The position numbers and the translations under genes were made by a program. The notes beneath the pieces were generated by a model. It was not told the origin of the DNA. It did no database searches and was given only the letters and a program-made list of their open reading frames with translations. A stretch of DNA of 7,634 nt from contig JAKAHQ010000074.1 in assembly GCA_021814855.1 (NCBI GenBank), positions 1 to 7,634 on the forward strand. Reading direction: 5' to 3'. Within the stretch, counting starts at the first letter, position 1. The number at the start of each line of letters is the position of its first letter. Of the stretch, positions 1 through 6,586 are shown in pieces. The stretch comes from Bacteroidota bacterium. Lineage in GTDB: Bacteria; Bacteroidota; Ignavibacteria; Ignavibacteriales; Melioribacteraceae.

Positions 1-193
1 AAACAAATCCGCTGATAATTTTATCTCTCTCGAATTTTTTCCTAAATTCAAATTCCAGTCTGTCCTTATCGGCGTATTTAATTTTTCCCAGGCATTGACT
101 GCAGACATAGAATTCTTGCAAGGTAAGAGATGAATTGCACGACGCGCAACGACGCGGAAGAAAAAAATCTAAACAAGCAGTTACGAATTTCAT
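1..193 (-). CDS. ComF family protein, N-terminal part (runs off left edge)
   Basis: Only the first 64 codons are in the window; the ATG is at 193-191 and the reading frame is open to base 1. The peptide begins MKFVTACLDFFLPRRCASC and has two CxxC pairs, C16/C19 and C31/C34, followed by a Q-C-L-G turn. This is the layout of the N-terminal double zinc ribbon of ComF/GntX proteins (L-x-x-F-x-P-x-x-C-x-x-C ... C-x-x-C-L). In the full family a type I phosphoribosyltransferase-like domain follows; it lies outside the window. Family members are linked to handling of incoming single-stranded DNA in natural transformation, but in many non-competent bacteria the role is unproven. It starts 11 bp after the hemerythrin stop codon, so it is probably last or near-last in the surE-led transcript. 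No good ribosome binding site is visible. The family call rests on the cysteine pattern and surrounding residues only. Confidence 0.8.
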   Translation of the reverse strand, partial: MKFVTACLDFFLPRRCASCNSSLTLQEFYVCSQCLGKIKYADKDRLEFEFRKKFERDKIISGFV

Positions 194-204
194 TTATAGA
201 AAAT

Positions 205-609
205 TCAGTTGATTCCCTTTTCAACAAAAAATTTCCCGCACTTTTTATCATTGATCTCGATATGATTAAAGAACCAGCGCTTGATGCCTTTTAGCTGTTC
301 AAGACCGAAACTTTCATTTCCTTTTTTATAATTATCTGTGGCAGTAAGTATCTGGCGGTAAAATCTATCGTGTTCGAGTTTGTGAGAGATATAACCTGGG
401 AAACCGGAACCCTTCATCATTGATTCCTCGGTTTCAAAATGGTTCTCCAAAAGTTCGAGGAGTTCTATAAGATTTTTAACAGATTGTTTCTTATCGAGTT
501 TAAGAATTGATTGATGCATTTGATTAACAACGTCGGCAATGTTCCTGTGTTGCTCGTCGATGATCTTTACTCCAACGGAATCTTCCGATTTAATTTCGAG
601 ATACTCCAT
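205..609 (-). CDS. Bacteriohemerythrin (di-iron O2-binding protein)
   Basis: A single-domain protein of 134 residues, the usual size for bacterial hemerythrins. All seven expected di-iron ligands are visible in the right order and spacing: H21 (in IDEQH), H57 and E61 (HFETEE), H76 and H80 (HKLEH), H116 and D121 (NHIEIND). The start is typical too, with VGVKIIDEQH at residues 12-21. There is no signal peptide or membrane segment, so it should be a cytoplasmic four-helix bundle that binds O2 reversibly, serving as an O2 carrier, buffer or sensor, or in iron or NO handling. Sequence alone cannot decide between these. It lies 19 bp after the VWA gene and 11 bp before the ComF-family gene, all on the minus strand, so co-transcription from the surE promoter is likely. 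A weak purine stretch (TTAGGG) sits about 8 bases upstream of the ATG. Confidence 0.93.
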   Translation of the reverse strand: MEYLEIKSEDSVGVKIIDEQHRNIADVVNQMHQSILKLDKKQSVKNLIELLELLENHFETEESMMKGSGFPGYISHKLEHDRFYRQILTATDNYKKGNESFGLEQLKGIKRWFFNHIEINDKKCGKFFVEKGIN

Positions 610-628
610 CTATCATGCCCTAATGTTT

Positions 629-2767
629 TTATAACATTCCCGAACGCTTACGAATAAACCATTCGACCGCAAAAAGAAATATCGCTAATAGAAGCAACTG
701 GCTATCCGACCACAGCCCGTAATCTTTCTTTACCAATGTCTCTTTAACCGGGATTCGATTTATATTAGTAAGTTTATTTATCAACGAAGCAAAATAGTTA
801 ATTGTATAATACTCACCGTTTGCCGCTTTAGCAAGCGTTTTTAAAAACTCCGGATTCATCCTCGTATCCATCTTTTCAATTTCAATTTCGCCTACACTGA
901 CGCGGCCTTCATCGCTTTTAATTGAGGCGCCGTTAAAGTGCGCAGTAGCATTGAATTTGTAATCTCCGGATTCGGGCGGTGTAAATGACGAAGAATATAA
1001 TCCACTGCCTATTGGGGTGAAGGCCAGACTATACTTTTTATCACCAAGCGTTATTCCCGCATCAATTTTGGAAGTATCAATTGGGCTGAAGGTTTGATCG
1101 TACAATTCTGCGGTAAAGTTGATCTGCTCTCCGGGCGAATATACTTTTTTATCCGTCATAATTGTGAACTGTTTTTTTTGTGAGGATACATTAAGCCACT
1201 TGACTATATCATCGATAAAGTTGACAAAGAACTCGGGATTTTTTTCCGCTGTTTGCAGTTGCCAGCGCCAAACATCTCCGGCCAAAATTGCAAATGATCT
1301 TTGTCTTCCCAAACTCCGGGTAATGATTAACGGATTGCTGATTGGAAGATTTCGGAGTTTCGACTGGACAAGTACATTCGTCCCAATTTTTATCGGGAAA
1401 GTAGAGTTCATCTGAATAACCGGCGGAAGATTGTTCCAGATTGCCGGATCATTATTATCAGTGGAAAAATTTGCCGCATATACATCGCCAAGTAATTCCG
1501 GCTGTACCTGGACCATATCCGAAGTAACTTTACCGATTGAAAACGGCATTGCTTTTTCCATCGTAGTTAGTTTTGTAAAATTTACCCTGTTTGTTACCAT
1601 TATAAAGAACGGCTTCTTTTGTTCGTTGATAGCCGCGGTAACTTTTTCGAGCACGGCCGGCGGAGTTGAGGCCGATGGAAAATCTACAAGTAATAAAATA
1701 TCGGAACTATCTATTAACGCTGGTCGCGCGTCGTTCCAAAATTTATTGGGAGCTATTTGAATAAGTTTTTTTACTTGTATATTCTTATCGATACTAAGCG
1801 CGTCAGATATTGAAGATACATCCTCTGATGGACTTCCGGCAATTAGACATACTTTCATTTTTGAATCGAGAACATTTATAAAAATTACCTTTGTATTGTT
1901 AGCCGTAGAAGATTCACCTGGCAGCGGTATGACGGTAAAGCTCAATTTTTTTTCGCCTCCGCCAGAAGGTTTGTAACTAAAATTCACCTTATTAAAACCC
2001 ATATCGCTTAACATAATGTCCTTCGATTCGATTGGTTTATTTTCTTCATAAAGTGTTACGCGGGAATTCTTGCCCCCGAAACCCGAATTTTTAATCGAAA
2101 CTTCTATGTTTGTGGGCTTATCTGCATAAATGTACCTATTATAAAATACCGATTGTATCAGCACATCTTTTCTTTCCGTGGAGTCTCCAATACTCACAGT
2201 GAAAATTGGCGTCTGTAATTTTTCTGCCTGGTAGCTTGGATCGAACCCGTCGGTTAAAATACCGTCGGAAAGGATAACTGCGGAATTAACACTGCTTGCT
2301 TTTTTTTGAATGAGGTCGACTACTTGTGAAAAGTTTGTCGCGCGTTCTTTGAAATTTATTTTATTGTCTGTGTTACCTTTTAAAGAATCAATTTTATTTC
2401 CGAAAGAAAAGAGTTCGAATTTTATTCCTCCCGCCGATTCAATTTGCTTAATAAACGAGTGTACTTCACTGCTTCTTGTTAAACTGTCCTTAGCCGTAAT
2501 TGAAATCGAATTATCGATGAAGATAAATGTTTTTGTCTGATGTACGAGTTTGTAAGTAAGCGAAACTACCGGTTCGAAAATCAAAATAAGAAGCAGTATT
2601 AAGATTAATGCCCGTATTGTAATCAGCGATATTCTTAAAAATGAAGATACCTGCGGGATGGTATATTTGTAAACAAAATAAGCGTAGGCCGCCAGAACCA
2701 CAGCTCCAAGAACAATTACTACCGGACTGGCAGAAAGTGAAATATGAAAGCCGTCAAATCCTGTCAT
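629..2767 (-). CDS. Membrane-anchored VWA-domain protein, large periplasmic region, function unknown
   Basis: A 712-residue protein with hydrophobic segments at about 15-36, 44-68 and 689-705. Charge distribution (K34 and R45 between the first two, IRKR after the last) suggests that residues 70-688 are periplasmic. A von Willebrand A domain spans about 80-195 with a complete MIDAS-type set: D85-x-S87-x-S89, T144 and D168 (in LSDG), so metal binding is plausible. Next come a CARDB/Ig-like stretch (about 200-295), an alpha/beta region resembling the class I glutamine-amidotransferase fold of related proteins (about 303-500, ending in the recurrent GDVWRWQL motif) and a second beta-rich domain (about 535-628). 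This order matches large VWA membrane proteins common in Bacteroidota, Ignavibacteria and Planctomycetes, whose function is not established. The ATG overlaps the surE stop by 4 bp (ATGA), implying translational coupling. I recognise the architecture but cannot name a specific role; the amidotransferase-like middle region is the least certain part. Confidence 0.85.
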   Translation of the reverse strand: MTGFDGFHISLSASPVVIVLGAVVLAAYAYFVYKYTIPQVSSFLRISLITIRALILILLLILIFEPVVSLTYKLVHQTKTFIFIDNSISITAKDSLTRSSEVHSFIKQIESAGGIKFELFSFGNKIDSLKGNTDNKINFKERATNFSQVVDLIQKKASSVNSAVILSDGILTDGFDPSYQAEKLQTPIFTVSIGDSTERKDVLIQSVFYNRYIYADKPTNIEVSIKNSGFGGKNSRVTLYEENKPIESKDIMLSDMGFNKVNFSYKPSGGGEKKLSFTVIPLPGESSTANNTKVIFINVLDSKMKVCLIAGSPSEDVSSISDALSIDKNIQVKKLIQIAPNKFWNDARPALIDSSDILLLVDFPSASTPPAVLEKVTAAINEQKKPFFIMVTNRVNFTKLTTMEKAMPFSIGKVTSDMVQVQPELLGDVYAANFSTDNNDPAIWNNLPPVIQMNSTFPIKIGTNVLVQSKLRNLPISNPLIITRSLGRQRSFAILAGDVWRWQLQTAEKNPEFFVNFIDDIVKWLNVSSQKKQFTIMTDKKVYSPGEQINFTAELYDQTFSPIDTSKIDAGITLGDKKYSLAFTPIGSGLYSSSFTPPESGDYKFNATAHFNGASIKSDEGRVSVGEIEIEKMDTRMNPEFLKTLAKAANGEYYTINYFASLINKLTNINRIPVKETLVKKDYGLWSDSQLLLLAIFLFAVEWFIRKRSGML

Positions 2768-3552
2768 TTACTTGATGATGAATTTTGCCGTAATAAATTT
2801 TTCAATTCCCAGTTCTTCATCGATTCGTATGTTTTATAATCAGTCAGATCGAAATGAATCGGGGTGATAGAGACGTAATTGTTTTTTATGGCCACTTGAT
2901 CTGCCTCCAGCGAAGTATCCGTTTGAATCATATTACCTGTAAGCCAGTAATAATTTTTTCCGTAAGGATCTTTACGCTCTTCATAAATGTCGTCCCATTT
3001 CGATTTGCCTTGCTGTGTTAAAAGAATACCGGAAATTTGTTCCTCCGGCACATCCGGAATATTTACGTTAAGAAGGGTTCCGTTGGGTAATTTATTCTTT
3101 GCAACAAGAGACGTTAACTTAGCAGAAAGTTTCGCGGCATAATCAAAATGTTTGGCCTCGTGGCTTGTTAGTGAAACAGCAAGCGCAGGAACATCCATAA
3201 TGGCGGCCTCGCGGGCTGCGGATACTGTGCCGGAATAAATTATGTTTATAGCTGTGTTTGAGCCAAGGTTAATACCGGAAAGAACTATATCCGGCTTCTC
3301 TCTTAAAATATTTTTTATCCCGATCTTAATGCAGTCTGCCGGCGTGCCGTCAATAGCGTAACCGAAGAAGTCGCCGTTTTTATAATACTCGGCAATTCTA
3401 AGCGGAAATTTCATTGTGATTGCATGACCAACCGCGCTTTGTTCTGTTCGCGGAGCTATAACTGTTACATCGCCGATCTTTTTTAATTCTTTAGCCAGGG
3501 CGCTGATTCCAGGAGAATCAATCCCGTCGTCATTGGAAATTAATATTTTCAA
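2764..3552 (-). CDS. surE: 5'/3'-nucleotidase SurE (survival protein)
   Basis: A 262-residue protein, near the usual 250-270. SurE removes phosphate from nucleoside 5'- and 3'-monophosphates in a metal-dependent reaction in the cytoplasm, and some members also act on short polyphosphate. The family signature is clear: ISNDDGIDSPG at residues 5-15 with metal ligands D8 and D9, APRTEQSAVGHAIT with S39, the GTPADC motif at 69-74, and LSGINLGSN with N95, which correspond to the known metal-binding residues of the family. The start codon is TTG (3552-3550), supported by the family-conserved N-terminus MKILISNDDG and by an AAGG ribosome binding site 6 bases upstream. It is the first gene of the leftward block. 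It ends in a short serine run (residues 258-261) and shares an ATGA overlap with the VWA gene. Confidence 0.97.
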   Translation of the reverse strand: MKILISNDDGIDSPGISALAKELKKIGDVTVIAPRTEQSAVGHAITMKFPLRIAEYYKNGDFFGYAIDGTPADCIKIGIKNILREKPDIVLSGINLGSNTAINIIYSGTVSAAREAAIMDVPALAVSLTSHEAKHFDYAAKLSAKLTSLVAKNKLPNGTLLNVNIPDVPEEQISGILLTQQGKSKWDDIYEERKDPYGKNYYWLTGNMIQTDTSLEADQVAIKNNYVSITPIHFDLTDYKTYESMKNWELKNLLRQNSSSSK

Positions 3553-3558
3553 AGTTTA

Positions 3559-3562
3559 CCTT
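3559..3562 (-). promoter_or_regulatory. Ribosome binding site for surE, deciding the TTG start
   Basis: On the minus strand AAGG lies 6 bases before the TTG codon at 3552-3550. No ATG or GTG in a suitable place would give the conserved SurE N-terminus, so this site supports TTG as the true start. Confidence 0.6.
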
Positions 3563-3593
3563 AATAATAAGAATAGTTCTGTTCGTGTGGTCG

Positions 3594-3601
3594 CAAATAT
3601 A
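3594..3601 (-). promoter_or_regulatory. Bacteroidota-type -7 promoter element (TATATTTG) for the surE block
   Basis: On the minus strand the octamer TATATTTG matches the TAnnTTTG -7 consensus recognised by the primary sigma factor of Bacteroidota. It lies 41 bases upstream of the surE TTG, which would give a leader of roughly 35 bases. The -33 position, about 19 bases further upstream (near 3621-3624), reads TTCA rather than TTTG, so only half of the promoter matches well. The match and the position are read directly; promoter activity is inferred. Confidence 0.5.
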
Positions 3602-3661
3602 CTTAAATGATAAATAGCGTTGAAATTCTTTCTGGGCTGAATAGTGCAAAATAAAATCACG

Positions 3662-3682
3662 AAACTTTTTGTAAAAAAGTTT
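3662..3682. repeat. Perfect 9-bp inverted repeat in the divergent control region
   Basis: AAACTTTTT (3662-3670) and AAAAAGTTT (3674-3682) are exact reverse complements separated by GTA. The 21-bp element lies 20 bp upstream of the ATG at 3703 and about 60 bp upstream of the surE -7 element. It could be an operator for a dimeric regulator or a weak AT-rich hairpin. Its stem is too AT-rich and its place (ahead of a gene) too unsuitable for a normal intrinsic terminator. Because the arms are mostly A and T runs, chance is a real alternative. Confidence 0.45.
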
Positions 3683-3684
3683 AA

Positions 3685-3700
3685 TTTAACACGAGTTAAA
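3685..3700. repeat. Perfect 6-bp inverted repeat just before the start codon at 3703
   Basis: TTTAAC (3685-3690) and GTTAAA (3695-3700) are exact reverse complements around ACGA. The element ends two bases before the ATG and lies three bases after the larger palindrome. In RNA it would put a small hairpin directly against the start codon; in DNA it could be a short operator. The stem is AT-rich and short, so it may be fortuitous. Confidence 0.35.
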
Positions 3701-3702
3701 AA

Positions 3703-4542
3703 ATGCGGAATATGCCTTTCAAGAAATTTATCATCCTTTTTTTTATTTCGGTTAAAATATTTGCCCAGGCCGATTCTGTATCCGGCTCGCCGGATATTTA
3801 TGTTATCGACTCGTATATAACTCCGGAAACGCCGAATAAATTTGTTCTATCGTTCGCTACAAGCGATAGCTGCATAGCAAAGCTCACAATCATGGATAAA
3901 TTTACTTTCGATGTCTCAACCAAGCCGGAAGAGAATCATAAGTTTGAAATTGAGCTGAGAAAACTTAAACTGGATTCAACGGCGATCAAGTATCGCATCA
4001 CGGCAGTGGATCAACACGGCAATCGAACACTGAGCGATATATACGAAGTTGATCTTCCCAAAGGCATTGTAATTACCCCTAACCAGGATGTAGGGCTGTT
4101 TAGTATTTGTCTGGGCGGACTTGTATTTTCAATTCCGTCTCCCGGTTATGTTATGATGAACAATAAAAAATATTGGACTCTCGGTAAAGAACTGCCGTTG
4201 TTTTCTTTCTATTCGGGTGGATATAATTATCCCCGCGGATATGTTAGTCTTGAATACGAATATATTTTCAATTCCGAAAAGAAAAATTTTCTCCGTCTCG
4301 GTTACAATCAAATAATTCAAACGCCGGTTATAAAATACGTCTCTCCCGGTTTAAATTATTTTACCGACTTTCTCGGTTACAACGGTATAAGCGCTTCCGT
4401 TTCACTCGGTTTATTCCAAATTGAAAATGTATTTACTGTGTACGCTCGTTATCGTTATAATTTCCAGCCGAAAGAAAACAGTTTGGATTTTCACGAAATC
4501 TCTATCGGTTTATACTCCAGTTTTTTCTCACTTAATTTTTAA
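3703..4542 (+). CDS. Secreted, probably outer-membrane beta-barrel protein of unknown function
   Basis: A 279-residue protein I do not recognise as a named family. A signal peptide is clear: basic MRNMPFKK, a hydrophobic core at about 9-20, then an A-Q-A site that suggests cleavage after A23. Residues about 30-118 are beta-rich and resemble an Ig or fibronectin-III type domain, with alternating strands, D-x-x-G-N-R-T and a closing Y-E-V-D-L-P. From about 125 the sequence is rich in G, Y, F and alternating hydrophobic residues (for example YVSLEYEYIF, FLRLGYNQII, YARYRYNF) and ends ...SFFSLNF. A terminal Phe is the usual signal for outer-membrane barrel assembly, so a small C-terminal barrel of about 8 strands is likely. 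A second ATG at 3712 would also leave a good signal peptide; neither start has a strong ribosome binding site. It is the first gene of the rightward block and ends 5 bp before the methyltransferase. Confidence 0.75.
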   Translation: MRNMPFKKFIILFFISVKIFAQADSVSGSPDIYVIDSYITPETPNKFVLSFATSDSCIAKLTIMDKFTFDVSTKPEENHKFEIELRKLKLDSTAIKYRITAVDQHGNRTLSDIYEVDLPKGIVITPNQDVGLFSICLGGLVFSIPSPGYVMMNNKKYWTLGKELPLFSFYSGGYNYPRGYVSLEYEYIFNSEKKNFLRLGYNQIIQTPVIKYVSPGLNYFTDFLGYNGISASVSLGLFQIENVFTVYARYRYNFQPKENSLDFHEISIGLYSSFFSLNF

Positions 4543-4547
4543 ATGAT

Positions 4548-5414
4548 TTGAAAAAAGAGAACAATAAATTTATCGATCTGGGCACGCGCGGTCGGTTGAA
4601 TAAAAGCAATAAGTTAAACGATCTTACCGGCAAAGAGTGGCTCAAGTTTACAAAGAGCTGGTTCATACTTCGTCCTCCGCGTAGAAAAGAGGAAGAACTG
4701 CTTCACCCGGCAAAATTTCCGGAAGCTCTTGTTGAGGACTTTATCGCATTCTTTACAAAATTGAACGGCTGGGTATTCGATCCCTTTATGGGAACGGGAA
4801 GCACATTAATTGCGGCATCTGAATTAGGAAGAAAATCAATCGGCGTTGAACTTAATAAGAATTATTTCAAATCGGCGTCAAGAAGAATTTCCAAACGGGG
4901 TCTGAAAAAGTTTGCATTCCCGATGAACGGGAATTCCTGCAATCTAAAAAATCTGCTTTCGGAAAACGGTTTTGAAAAAATCAAAATTGACTATACAATA
5001 ACTTCTCCGCCTTACTGGAACCAGCTTGAAAGAAATTCGATCCGTCAAAAAGAAAGAAAGCAAAAAGGATTTGACACCAAGTATTCGCAGCGAAAAGATG
5101 ACCTCGGAAATATAAGTTCGTATGAAGAATTCCTGGAACAGCAAGCTTTGGTATTTGATGAGGTCTTTGAGATTACCAAGCCGGGCGGATATTTGACGAT
5201 AATTACGAACAATGTTTATTTTGAAGGCAGACTTTTTCCCCTCGCTTTCGATACAGCCGTTTTATTGACCCGGCGGGGCGAGAAAAGCTGGGTACTTAAA
5301 GATGAAAAAATATGGCTGCAAGACGATAAAAAATTAATTGCTCTTGGCGTGAATAACGCATGGGTTGGCAACAGGCATCATCAGTATTGTTTAATATTCA
5401 GAAAAGAAAAATGA
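4548..5414 (+). CDS. Solitary DNA methyltransferase (N4-cytosine or N6-adenine type)
   Basis: A 288-residue SAM-dependent amino-methyltransferase of the DNA methylase N-4/N-6 family. The SAM-binding motif I is DPFMGTGST (78-86) followed by GRKSIGVELN (94-103); the catalytic motif IV is TSPPYW (152-157), with SPPY more typical of N4-cytosine enzymes. Ahead of motif I is HPAKFPEALVEDFI (53-66), matching the motif X region. The order X-I-IV differs from the common beta class (IV ... X-I) although the motif wording is beta-like. KPGGYLTIITNN (about 210-221) fits the strand after the catalytic region. A short C-terminal tail (about 240-288) leaves little room for a recognition domain, so target recognition may lie in the insert after motif IV (about 158-190). 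TTG is the likely start: an in-frame stop lies at 4533-4535 and the next in-frame ATG falls inside motif I. No restriction endonuclease is nearby. The end overlaps xseA by ATGA. Confidence 0.88.
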   Translation: MKKENNKFIDLGTRGRLNKSNKLNDLTGKEWLKFTKSWFILRPPRRKEEELLHPAKFPEALVEDFIAFFTKLNGWVFDPFMGTGSTLIAASELGRKSIGVELNKNYFKSASRRISKRGLKKFAFPMNGNSCNLKNLLSENGFEKIKIDYTITSPPYWNQLERNSIRQKERKQKGFDTKYSQRKDDLGNISSYEEFLEQQALVFDEVFEITKPGGYLTIITNNVYFEGRLFPLAFDTAVLLTRRGEKSWVLKDEKIWLQDDKKLIALGVNNAWVGNRHHQYCLIFRKEK

Positions 5415-6586
5415 TTGAAGCAGTTCTTTCTGTAACGGAAATAACAGGTTTAATAAAGCAGACTCTCGAGGAAACTTTTTCCGAGGTAAGTGTCGTGGGC
5501 GAGATTTCGAATTTTAAAGCTCATGTCTCCGGTCATTGGTATTTTACTTTGAAGGATTCTAATGCGCAGATAAGCTGCACAATGTGGCGGGGGATAAATA
5601 ATTATGTTTTCTTCTCTCCGCAAGACGGAATGAAAGTAATCATCACCGGACGGGTTACAGTATATCCTCCGCGCGGTAGTTACCAGGTTGATGTAAGATC
5701 GATGAAGCCGGCAGGAGTAGGAGAACTTCAAGCGGCGTTTGAAAAGTTAAAGCAAAAATTAGCCGCCGAGGGATTGTTCGACGAGCAGTATAAAAAACCG
5801 ATACCGAAATTTCCAACTAAAATTGGTATTGCAACAGCTATCGATGGAGCCGCATTTCAGGATATGAAAAGCGTTGCCGCAAGGCGTTATCCGTTAGCCG
5901 AATTAATAATCGCGTCGTGCAAAGTTCAGGGAGAAGGAGCCGCAAACGAAATAGTTGAAAGTATTAAGGCATTAAACCGACGAAGCGATATTGATGTTAT
6001 TATAGTCGGCAGAGGCGGCGGTTCGCTGGAAGATCTTTGGGCGTTCAATGAAGAAATTGTAGCCCGCGCAATTTTTAATTCGAAGATACCAATCATCAGC
6101 GCTGTCGGTCATGAAATTGATTTCACCATTGCTGATTTTGTTGCAGATCTCCGCGCACCCACTCCTTCGGCAGCGATGGAACTTGCAACGCCTGACAGCG
6201 ATGATTTAATCTCAGCGGTGGAAGACTTCCTAAATTTCTTCCAGGAAAGAATGGACGAAATAATTTCAAGCTATTTTCAGGAGGTTGGTAATTCGCTTTC
6301 TTCTTACGGATTTAGATTACCTGGCGACATCGTAAAAAATAAAATGCAGCTTCTCGACAACACAATCTACCGGTTCCAAAATAATTTCGATAGTAAACTA
6401 TCCGACAGAAAAAATCGTTTAAACTTGTTGGAAAGCAAAATCGAATCTCATAATATCGAAGGCGTACTTAAACGTGGTTTTACAATTATCAAACAGAATG
6501 ATAGGTTTGTAACAAGAAAAGAAAACTTATATACCGATCAATCCTTTGGCATTAAATTTTTTGACGGAGAAGTGGAAATAAAATGA
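5411..6586 (+). CDS. xseA: Exodeoxyribonuclease VII large subunit
   Basis: Catalytic subunit of exonuclease VII, which degrades single-stranded DNA from both ends to oligonucleotides together with several XseB subunits. I place the start at the ATG at 5411, giving 391 residues that begin MIEAVLSVTEIT; a longer in-frame version from 5360 would add 17 residues unlike the family. The N-terminal OB-fold DNA-binding domain (about 7-100) contains GEISNFKAHVSGHWYFTLKD and ends before RSMKPAGVGELQ. The catalytic domain has ATAIDGAAFQDM, then VGRGGGSLEDLWAFNEE (199-215) and SAVGHEIDFTIADFVADLRAPTPSAA, the strongest family signatures (230-255). A helical coiled-coil region (about 265-360) and a short C-terminal segment (FTIIKQNDRFV...) complete it. 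It is shorter than the roughly 450-residue E. coli protein, apparently through a shorter coiled coil. ATGA overlaps at both ends tie it to the methyltransferase and xseB. Confidence 0.97.
   Translation: MIEAVLSVTEITGLIKQTLEETFSEVSVVGEISNFKAHVSGHWYFTLKDSNAQISCTMWRGINNYVFFSPQDGMKVIITGRVTVYPPRGSYQVDVRSMKPAGVGELQAAFEKLKQKLAAEGLFDEQYKKPIPKFPTKIGIATAIDGAAFQDMKSVAARRYPLAELIIASCKVQGEGAANEIVESIKALNRRSDIDVIIVGRGGGSLEDLWAFNEEIVARAIFNSKIPIISAVGHEIDFTIADFVADLRAPTPSAAMELATPDSDDLISAVEDFLNFFQERMDEIISSYFQEVGNSLSSYGFRLPGDIVKNKMQLLDNTIYRFQNNFDSKLSDRKNRLNLLESKIESHNIEGVLKRGFTIIKQNDRFVTRKENLYTDQSFGIKFFDGEVEIK

Noticed and set aside
1119..2540. Plus-strand open frames at 1119-1415, 1431-1760 and 2310-2540
   Set aside because: They lie antisense to the VWA membrane protein, have no family-like motifs, and are explained as shadows of a long well-supported gene.
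3620..3649. Possible plus-strand promoter: TTG at 3620-3622, 19-base spacer, TAGTGCAA at 3642-3649
   Set aside because: The spacing fits a Bacteroidota-type promoter but the -7 part keeps only the TA of TAnnTTTG, and read as a sigma-70 type (TTGAAA, 17 bases, TAGTGC) the -10 is also poor. The true promoter for the rightward block is therefore not identified.
3662..3682. Palindrome considered as a bidirectional intrinsic terminator
   Set aside because: The stem has a single GC pair per arm and it lies upstream of a gene in a divergent region where no transcript should end, so an operator or chance is more likely.
4543..4551. ATG at 4543 considered as the methyltransferase start
   Set aside because: It reads ATG ATT TGA and stops at once in a different frame; the in-frame TTG at 4548 is the only early start that keeps the conserved N-terminal part.
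4129..5731. Minus-strand open frames at 4129-4320, 4944-5144 and 5450-5731
   Set aside because: They are antisense to the secreted protein, the methyltransferase and xseA, which have clear protein features; the reverse frames are low-complexity with no recognisable domain.
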